Made by a program: the position numbers and the translations under genes. From Limosilactobacillus difficilis (lineage in GTDB: Bacteria; Bacillota; Bacilli; Lactobacillales; Lactobacillaceae), in NCBI RefSeq assembly GCF_947387495.1, contig NZ_CANDNU010000009.1, forward strand, positions 1 to 57,577: a stretch of DNA of 57,577 nucleotides, in the 5' to 3' direction. Each line of letters opens with the position of its first letter. Within the stretch, counting starts at the first letter, position 1. Below the pieces are notes generated by a model. The model searched no databases and was not told the origin of the DNA. It saw nothing but the letters and a program-made list of their open reading frames with translations. Shown here in pieces: positions 52,102 through 57,577 of the stretch.

Positions 52102-54279
52102 GTGGAGGAGAATGCTATCAACCTAGTCGCCAAACGGCTGCCTACGCTTAAACGGGGACAAATTAAAGCAGCGCTCGACTTGTTGGACGCCGGGAACACG
52201 ATTCCCTTTATTGCCCGTTACCGAAAAGAGGCGACGGGGGCATTAGATGAAGTCAAGCTGCAATCAATTGCTACAACGGCCCATCAAGTTGAGGAATTGA
52301 CGGAGCGAAAGCAAACGGTTTTAAAGGCCATCCGTGACCAGGGAAAACTAAGTGATCAGTCGGAGCAAAAAATTCGGCAGGCTGAAGATCTGGCGACAGT
52401 TGAGGATCTCTACTTGCCATACAAGCAGAAACGGCGGACCAAAGCCCAGCTTGCCCGCGAACAAGGGCTCGCTCCTTTAGCCAACTGGATTTTGACCTAC
52501 CCGGCAGGGGACTTGAACCAGCATGCCGCCCAATTTTTGAATGATGATATTGCTGATCCAGCAGCGGCTCTGGCGGGAGCCCACGAAATTTTAGCCGAAG
52601 CCATTAGTGAAATGGTTACGGTGCGGGGATGGCTGCGCAGTTACAGTAAAGACCATGGCCGGCTGGTGACGACTGTTAAGAAAAAAGGAAAAGAAGCCGA
52701 CGAAAACGGGGTTTACCAGCAGTACTATGATTTTAGCAGCAGCGTGAAGGATCTCGATTCCTACCAGGTGTTGGCAATTAACCGGGGTGAAAAGGAGAAA
52801 GTTCTGACCGTCAAATTGGTGGTTGACCAAGAAACAGTTATGAATTACCTCCACTTTCGACTGGTGGACCCCCATGAGGAAAGTCCGGCGGCCCAGTTCG
52901 TGGAAGATGCATACCGCGATGCTTATAAGCGTTTTTTGGGTCCAGCTATTGAACGTGAAATTCGCAAGGACTTGACCACCCAGGCTGACACTCAGGCGAT
53001 CAAAGTTTTTGGCGAAAATCTTTACCATCTGCTGATGCAGGCCCCGATCAAGGGTAAGGTGGTGTTAGGTTTTGACCCCGCTTACCGGACCGGGTGTAAA
53101 TTGGCCGTCCTAGATCCGCACGGCAAACTCTTGCACGTTGCGGTGATCTACCCGCATAAGCCAGCGCCTGAGAAACAGCGGGCGGCTGCCGCGGGTCAGC
53201 TAATCGACCTGATCAACAAGTACCAGGTGGAAATGATTGCGATTGGTAACGGCACCGCCAGCCGGGAATCGGCGGCTTTTGTTGCTGACGTCCTGAAGAA
53301 ACTCGACCGTTCCTGCTACTACGTAATTGTCAACGAAGCCGGTGCGTCCGTTTATTCGGCGAGTCAGGAGGCGCGAGACGAATTCCCTGATTTGCCAGTG
53401 GAAAAACGAAGCGCCATTAGTATCGGTCGCCGTCTCCAGGATCCTTTGGCAGAACTGGTCAAGATCAATCCGCAGGCGATCGGTGTCGGCCAGTATCAGC
53501 ACGACCTGCCCAATAAGGAACTACAAACGGAACTGGACGCCGTGGTTGAACGGGCGGTCAACCAGGTTGGTGTCAATTTGAATACCGCTAGTTACCAGCT
53601 GTTGGCCCACATTTCGGGCCTGAATGAAACGATTGCCCACAATATTGTCAAATATCGCGATGAAAACGGTGCTTATCTTAGTCGGCCGGACTTGAAGAAG
53701 GTGGCTCGTCTGGGACCGAAAGCTTATCAGCAGGCAGTTGGTTTCCTGAGAATTATCGGCGGGAAAAATCCGCTTGATAATACGGATATTCATCCGGAAA
53801 GCTACCCGGTTGCCGAAAAGATGCTTGAAAAGGCGCAGGTCGATCCGACAGCACTTGGCAGTGCATCAGCTAATCGGCAGCTGGCTAAGCTGAAAACAGC
53901 CGACTTTGTTACCGCCACGACGGGAGCGACAACCGTGCAGGATATTTACCAAGCCCTGCAAAAACCCGGTCGTGACTTGCGTGACATGATGCCCGCTCCA
54001 TTGTTGCGGTCTGATGTGCTTACCCTGGCCGACCTCAAGCCGGGGATGAAGCTGCAAGGAACGGTTCGCAACGTCGTCGATTTCGGAGCCTTTGTTGATA
54101 TTGGGGTGAAGCATGACGGCTTGGTCCACGTTTCCAAAATGTCACACAAATTCGTCGATAATCCCCGTAGTGTCGTAGCCGTCGGCGATATTGTGACTGT
54201 TTGGGTCGAAGCGGTGGACCAGGAGCGCAGCCGGATCCAATTGACGATGATCGATCCGCGGGATGGTCAGGATGACTGA
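52102..54279 (+). CDS. tex: Tex family RNA-binding transcription accessory protein
   Basis: A 725-residue protein with the full Tex layout: N-terminal helical region, a YqgF-like RNase H fold (GFDPAYRTGCKLAVLD near 328), a helix-hairpin-helix pair (LNTASYQLLAHISGLNETIA, about 490-560), and a C-terminal S1 domain (LQGTVRNVVDFGAFVDIGVKHDGLVHVS, about 645-715). It contacts RNA polymerase and nucleic acid. The start is a GTG at 52102 behind GGAGG; the upstream in-frame ATG at 52045 lies in the nadE terminator. It overlaps sprT by 8 bases. Confidence 0.94.
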   Translation: MEENAINLVAKRLPTLKRGQIKAALDLLDAGNTIPFIARYRKEATGALDEVKLQSIATTAHQVEELTERKQTVLKAIRDQGKLSDQSEQKIRQAEDLATVEDLYLPYKQKRRTKAQLAREQGLAPLANWILTYPAGDLNQHAAQFLNDDIADPAAALAGAHEILAEAISEMVTVRGWLRSYSKDHGRLVTTVKKKGKEADENGVYQQYYDFSSSVKDLDSYQVLAINRGEKEKVLTVKLVVDQETVMNYLHFRLVDPHEESPAAQFVEDAYRDAYKRFLGPAIEREIRKDLTTQADTQAIKVFGENLYHLLMQAPIKGKVVLGFDPAYRTGCKLAVLDPHGKLLHVAVIYPHKPAPEKQRAAAAGQLIDLINKYQVEMIAIGNGTASRESAAFVADVLKKLDRSCYYVIVNEAGASVYSASQEARDEFPDLPVEKRSAISIGRRLQDPLAELVKINPQAIGVGQYQHDLPNKELQTELDAVVERAVNQVGVNLNTASYQLLAHISGLNETIAHNIVKYRDENGAYLSRPDLKKVARLGPKAYQQAVGFLRIIGGKNPLDNTDIHPESYPVAEKMLEKAQVDPTALGSASANRQLAKLKTADFVTATTGATTVQDIYQALQKPGRDLRDMMPAPLLRSDVLTLADLKPGMKLQGTVRNVVDFGAFVDIGVKHDGLVHVSKMSHKFVDNPRSVVAVGDIVTVWVEAVDQERSRIQLTMIDPRDGQDD

Positions 54280-54736
54280 TCAAGAATTATTAGAACTGAC
54301 CCGGCGGTTGTCATACCAGCGTTTTGGCCGACCTTTTCGCCACCAAATTTTCTTCAATTCCCGGCTTAAAACAACCGGTGGTCGTTATCATTTGTCTGAT
54401 CACCACATCGACATCAATCCTTTGATGTTGACGGAACATGACATGGTGACCCTAGAAGGGGTAATTTTGCATGAGCTGTGTCACTATCATCTGCACCTGT
54501 TGGGCCGGGATTACCACCACCGAAGTCGTGACTTTCGTGAATTATTAAAAGCGGTCGGCGGATCGCGCTATGCGCCGCCATCTCCCCATCATCGCCATCA
54601 TTCCCGCTCTTATCGTTGGGAATACCAGTGTCAGCGTTGCGGGGCCCGGCTATTACGACAACGGCGCTTTGATGTGCGGCGCTATGTCTGTCGCCATTGC
54701 GGGGGCCGTTTTCGCTTAATCAAACAACTTTTCTAA
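54272..54736 (+). CDS. SprT family protein
   Basis: A 154-residue SprT-like protein. The zinc protease-type motif HELCHYHLHLLG is near 70-80, and two CxxC zinc-ribbon pairs (CQRCG and CRHCGG) are at the C-terminus. Homologues follow tex in many Firmicutes, as here. It overlaps the tex end by 8 bases, so it is translationally coupled. The substrate is unknown. Confidence 0.9.
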   Translation: MTDQELLELTRRLSYQRFGRPFRHQIFFNSRLKTTGGRYHLSDHHIDINPLMLTEHDMVTLEGVILHELCHYHLHLLGRDYHHRSRDFRELLKAVGGSRYAPPSPHHRHHSRSYRWEYQCQRCGARLLRQRRFDVRRYVCRHCGGRFRLIKQLF

Positions 54737-54743
54737 AAAAGAG

Positions 54744-54772
54744 TTGATCAATGAGAAATAATCTGCTAGAAT
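54744..54772 (+). promoter_or_regulatory. Promoter of tRNA-Leu
   Basis: TTGATC (54744-54749), 17-base spacer, TAGAAT (54767-54772). Confidence 0.65.
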
Positions 54773-54785
54773 ATTTCTTGTTGAT

Positions 54786-54872
54786 GCGGCAGTGGCGGAA
54801 TTGGCAGACGCGCAAGATTAAGGATCTTGTGGTCGTTTTTAGACCGTGGAGGTTCAAATCCTCTTTGCCGCA
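54786..54872 (+). tRNA. tRNA-Leu (TAA)
   Basis: The 87-base class II cloverleaf has acceptor GCGGCAG/TTGCCGC, anticodon stem CAAGA/TCTTG with anticodon TAA, a long variable arm and T arm GAGGTTCAAATCCTC. CCA is not encoded. Confidence 0.95.
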
Positions 54873-54877
54873 CTACT

Positions 54878-54916
54878 AAAAGACTGTGACAAGCATTTTG
54901 TCACGGTCTTTTCTTT
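54878..54916 (+). terminator. Terminator of tRNA-Leu
   Basis: AAAGACTGTGACAA pairs with TTGTCACGGTCTTT, followed by TCTTTT. Confidence 0.9.
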
Positions 54917-55005
54917 TGTTATCAGCTAATTGCTTTCCACGAAATGATTGGCCCGCGAAGCCTTTTGCGCTATCATTAAGAGGCGAGAGTAAGGAGTGAT
55001 TGATT

Positions 55006-55683
55006 TTGTCAACACTGGTCATTGTTCGTCATGGTCAAAGTGAGGCCAACCTAGCTAATCTGTTCACGGGCTGGACAGATGTTCCGCTGACAACGCACGG
55101 CGTTGCCCAGGGACACGCGGTGGGACGCGAGTTGGCCCGACGTCATCTGTCCTTCGACCACGTTCACACTTCATACATGAAGCGGGCAATCATTACTGCC
55201 GATATTGTTTTGGATGAGCTGGGGCAGGATTACCTGCCGATTTATAAAACCTGGCGCCTGAACGAGCGACACTATGGTGCCTTGGCAGGCCAAAACAAGG
55301 ATGCGGTCAAGGCAAAATACGGTGCAGAGCAGTGGCATCGTTGGCGGCGAGGATTCACCGACGTTCCGCCGGCTTTGCAACACCGCCAGTGCGACCGGCG
55401 TTATGATCGTTTGGGGGTCCAGATGCCGCTCAGTGAAAGCCTACAGATGACTCAGCGCCGGCTCCTGCCTTATTGGGAGGACCAGATCGCACCGCGATTG
55501 TTGGATGGCAAGAACGAGTTGATCGTCGCCCACGGTAGCAGTTTGCGGGCGTTGATTAAGTATCTTGATCGAATTCCTGATGAGGACATCGACCAGGTCG
55601 AAGTGCCTAATGGCGAGCCCATCATTTACCAATTTGATGAACAACTGAACATTACTAAGAAAGAATTAATCCAAGTTAAATAA
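55006..55683 (+). CDS. gpmA: 2,3-bisphosphoglycerate-dependent phosphoglycerate mutase
   Basis: A 225-residue glycolytic enzyme interconverting 3- and 2-phosphoglycerate. It has the phosphohistidine motif VIVRHGQSEAN, FTGWTDVPLT, RLNERHYGALAGQNK, and the second His in IVAHGSSLRALIKYL. The start is a TTG at 55006, 9 bases after AAGGAG; a TTG at 55000 is too close. Non-ATG initiation is unusual for an abundant glycolytic enzyme, so this may be a secondary copy. Confidence 0.88.
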   Translation: MSTLVIVRHGQSEANLANLFTGWTDVPLTTHGVAQGHAVGRELARRHLSFDHVHTSYMKRAIITADIVLDELGQDYLPIYKTWRLNERHYGALAGQNKDAVKAKYGAEQWHRWRRGFTDVPPALQHRQCDRRYDRLGVQMPLSESLQMTQRRLLPYWEDQIAPRLLDGKNELIVAHGSSLRALIKYLDRIPDEDIDQVEVPNGEPIIYQFDEQLNITKKELIQVK

Positions 55684-55706
55684 TCTTCGTGAGGAGGACT
55701 TTGCTG

Positions 55707-56579
55707 ATGCCAATCCATGAACTTCCTAACAACCCGACCTTTGCCAACCAAGTTCAGTTACTGGAAAACGTTACTTATGCCGCTGCCGATGGTGAACCAC
55801 TGGGAATGGACCTCTTGGTTCCTTGGACAACGACGCTGAAGGCTGATCATGCCGAAAAGCGGCCGCTAATCGTTTTTGTTCAGGGAAGCAGCTGGACGAC
55901 CCCTAACCTTGGAAGACAAATTCCTCAGTTAGTACCATTTGTCCAGGATGGTTATATTGTTGCTACCGTTCGTCACCGGAGCGCGGCGGAGGGACATCCC
56001 TTCCCAGCCTATCTTGAGGACGTCAAAACTGCGATTCGTTACCTGCGAGTTAACGCCAGTCAATATGATATTGATCCTCAGCGGGTCGCCATTTGGGGAA
56101 CCTCATCTGGTGCCAATGCGGCCTTGCTAGTCGGGTTGACGCCTGACGATCCTCGCTACCGTTCAGACGTCTTCTTGAACGAAAGTGATCGGGTCAATGC
56201 AGTTGTAAGTTGTTTTGCACCGACTGACGTCAAGGACACCTTTGAGTACACCGCTAAGGTGCCAGGGTCGGATCTCTTGCAGTACTCTCTTTTTGGTACC
56301 GACAAGGACGAGTGGGATGCTAAGAAAAAAGCCATGAGCCCGCTCTACCAGGTCAAGAAAGACAAGGATTACCCGCCATTTATCTTGCTGCACGGGGATG
56401 CCGATAAGAAGGTGCCCTATGACGAAATGGAATCGATGTATAAGGCATTGCAGGACCAGGGCGTGGATGTCGAAGCATACCGGGTGAAGAACGCGGACCA
56501 TGAGCGTGATTTTTGGAGTCCACGGGTATACTCGACGATTCACCGCTTCTTGGACCAAGTTGAAAAGCCAAGTCGTTAA
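55707..56579 (+). CDS. Alpha/beta hydrolase (esterase/lipase)
   Basis: A 290-residue cytoplasmic serine hydrolase of the BD-FAE/hormone-sensitive-lipase-like group. An oxyanion region is at IVFVQGSSW, the nucleophile elbow is GTSSGAN (Ser), an acidic residue is in HGDADKKVP, and His is in NADHERDFW. GAGGAGG fixes the start at 55707. It follows gpmA by 23 bases and may share its transcript. The natural substrate is unknown. Confidence 0.82.
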   Translation: MPIHELPNNPTFANQVQLLENVTYAAADGEPLGMDLLVPWTTTLKADHAEKRPLIVFVQGSSWTTPNLGRQIPQLVPFVQDGYIVATVRHRSAAEGHPFPAYLEDVKTAIRYLRVNASQYDIDPQRVAIWGTSSGANAALLVGLTPDDPRYRSDVFLNESDRVNAVVSCFAPTDVKDTFEYTAKVPGSDLLQYSLFGTDKDEWDAKKKAMSPLYQVKKDKDYPPFILLHGDADKKVPYDEMESMYKALQDQGVDVEAYRVKNADHERDFWSPRVYSTIHRFLDQVEKPSR

Positions 56580-56611
56580 CCGCTAATTGATGATTAAGGA
56601 CGAAACGAAGC

Positions 56612-56647
56612 CACCCGGCGTGGTTGGGTCATGCCGGGTGCTTTTTT
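56612..56647 (+). terminator. Terminator after the esterase gene
   Basis: CACCCGGC/GCCGGGTG stem followed by CTTTTTT. Confidence 0.85.
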
Positions 56648-56678
56648 CGCGCCAAAATGGGAAAGGATGATTATAATT

Positions 56679-57449
56679 TTGATTACGATGGCAGGAATGA
56701 TTGGGGCTGGGAAATCGAGTATGACCAGCATTCTGGCTCGTCAGTTGGGAACTAAGGCTTATTTTGAACCGGTGGCTGATAACCCGGTGCTTCCGCTGTT
56801 CTATAAGGGCAACGAAATTGCGGCCAAAAAGCGGGCAGCGGGGGACAAGGACGCGACAAACCCCTATGCCTACTTGCTGCAAACCTTCTTTTTGAACCGG
56901 CGCTTTGCGATGATCAAGAAGGCCATGCGTGACGACAATAATATTTTGGACCGTTCGATCTACGAAGATGCTCTTTTTATGAAGATGAACACCGACATGG
57001 GCAACGCGACAAAGGTCGAATATGATATCTATCGTTCTTTGCTGAATAATATGCTGGAAGAACTGCCCTATGCTGCTCATAAGAAAGCCCCTGACCTGAT
57101 GGTAATGATCGATGTTTCTTATGAGACGGTGATCAAGCGGATCAAGCGGCGGGGACGGAAATATGAACAGGTGAGTGCTGATCCTTCCCTGGAGGGTTAC
57201 TACAAACGTCTCATTCGCTACTATGACGAATGGAAAACGGAATACCATGCTTCTCCACTATTGGTGATCAATGGTGATCGTTACGACTTTATGACGAGAA
57301 TTGCGGATTGTCGCCACGTTTTGGATCAAATTTACCAGGAACTCCACCGGATCGGTTCTCTGACTGACGAACGCTTTAGTGAATTGGAAGCTAAGCTGCC
57401 GCTCCTTCAATTATCAGATTTGACAACCGATCAAAAAGAAAATCATTAG
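56679..57449 (+). CDS. Deoxynucleoside kinase (dGK/dAK type)
   Basis: A 256-residue kinase that phosphorylates purine or pyrimidine deoxynucleosides for salvage, as in Lactobacillus acidophilus. It has P-loop GMIGAGKSSM, the substrate segment FEPVADNPVLPLFY, DRSIYEDALFMKMN (ERS-like motif), and the lid KRIKRRGRKYEQ. About 15 extra residues (GNEIAAKKRAAGDKD) lie between LPLFY and PYAYLLQ compared with the acidophilus enzyme as I recall it. The start is uncertain: TTG 56679 is 12 bases after GGAAAGGA; ATG 56667 touches the ribosome site. Confidence 0.85.
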   Translation: MITMAGMIGAGKSSMTSILARQLGTKAYFEPVADNPVLPLFYKGNEIAAKKRAAGDKDATNPYAYLLQTFFLNRRFAMIKKAMRDDNNILDRSIYEDALFMKMNTDMGNATKVEYDIYRSLLNNMLEELPYAAHKKAPDLMVMIDVSYETVIKRIKRRGRKYEQVSADPSLEGYYKRLIRYYDEWKTEYHASPLLVINGDRYDFMTRIADCRHVLDQIYQELHRIGSLTDERFSELEAKLPLLQLSDLTTDQKENH

Positions 57450-57528
57450 CAAACTGGTAACTACTATCTGCCGGCAATTTTATCGATAGTACAACAATAG
57501 GGGACTGTGACATAAGTCTCTAATAAAG

Positions 57529-57573
57529 AACGGAGTTGGATGAAATCTTCGGATTTCATTCAGCTCCGTTTTC
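57529..57573. terminator. Long hairpin terminator at the right edge
   Basis: A 19-bp near-perfect stem, AACGGAGTTGGATGAAATC with its complement (57552-57570), around a TTCG tetraloop, with flanking A and T runs. It could serve both directions. Confidence 0.8.
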
Positions 57574-57577
57574 CTTT

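Noticed and set aside
56583-57248. 221-residue minus-strand ORF opposite the deoxynucleoside kinase
   Set aside because: Antisense shadow over a well-conserved kinase; its start lies inside the kinase gene and it runs into the esterase terminator.

Overview
The window reads as a chromosomal segment of a member of the Lactobacillaceae, most likely a heterofermentative Limosilactobacillus-type organism. The reasons are the L-2-hydroxyisocaproate dehydrogenases, KxYKxGKxW signal peptides with glucan-binding repeats, SEC10/PgrA surface proteins, the large number of T-box leaders, strong GGAGG ribosome sites, and an lactobacillar-type cinnamoyl esterase and deoxynucleoside kinase. The genus is an inference; no rRNA is present. 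I saw no insertion sequence, prophage or CRISPR array.

Left part (1-17.3 kb): two tandem tRNA-His T-box leaders on the minus strand face a gene off the left edge. Behind them lie histidinol-phosphatase and an L-2-hydroxyisocaproate dehydrogenase. Two secreted glucan-binding-repeat enzymes follow (a peptidoglycan amidase and an L,D-transpeptidase). Three plus-strand T-box units come next: an Ldh2-family dehydrogenase followed by a SEC10/PgrA glucan-binding protein; a hydratase plus a second HicDH, preceded by a small leader ORF; and an mtnU-like omega-amidase, an mtnE-like aminotransferase and a PanE-like reductase under an apparent Met T-box. Together they look like a tRNA-sensing module for interconverting amino acids, 2-keto acids and 2-hydroxy acids.

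Middle (17.3-31 kb): osmC and an aldo/keto reductase diverge around a long AT palindrome. Next come a small secreted surface protein, a cinnamoyl esterase, a TPP riboswitch with ykoEDC (thiamine-precursor ECF transporter), and a Met T-box with a metQNI methionine transporter. A gene-poor AT-rich stretch leads into a frameshifted SEC10/PgrA gene. An Asn T-box with asnA closes this part.

Peptide and amino-acid catabolic block (31-43.5 kb): a POT peptide transporter, then a cre-overlapped promoter driving alanine dehydrogenase, a threonine/serine dehydratase, an OPT peptide transporter, a PqqD-like protein and C69 dipeptidase. After a hairpin come serine dehydratase (two subunits), aspartate 4-decarboxylase and a YitT membrane protein. 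The set can take peptides through Ser, Thr, Asp and Ala to pyruvate or 2-oxobutyrate and ammonia. The aspartate:alanine antiporter AspT, aspartate racemase, a GntR regulator and NadE follow at 47.9-52 kb.

Right part (43.5-57.6 kb): a secreted serine hydrolase, tRNA-Tyr and tRNA-Gln, an unrecognised 214-residue protein, an MFS pump with a possible attenuator, YwlG, Tex, SprT, tRNA-Leu, phosphoglycerate mutase, an esterase and a deoxynucleoside kinase.
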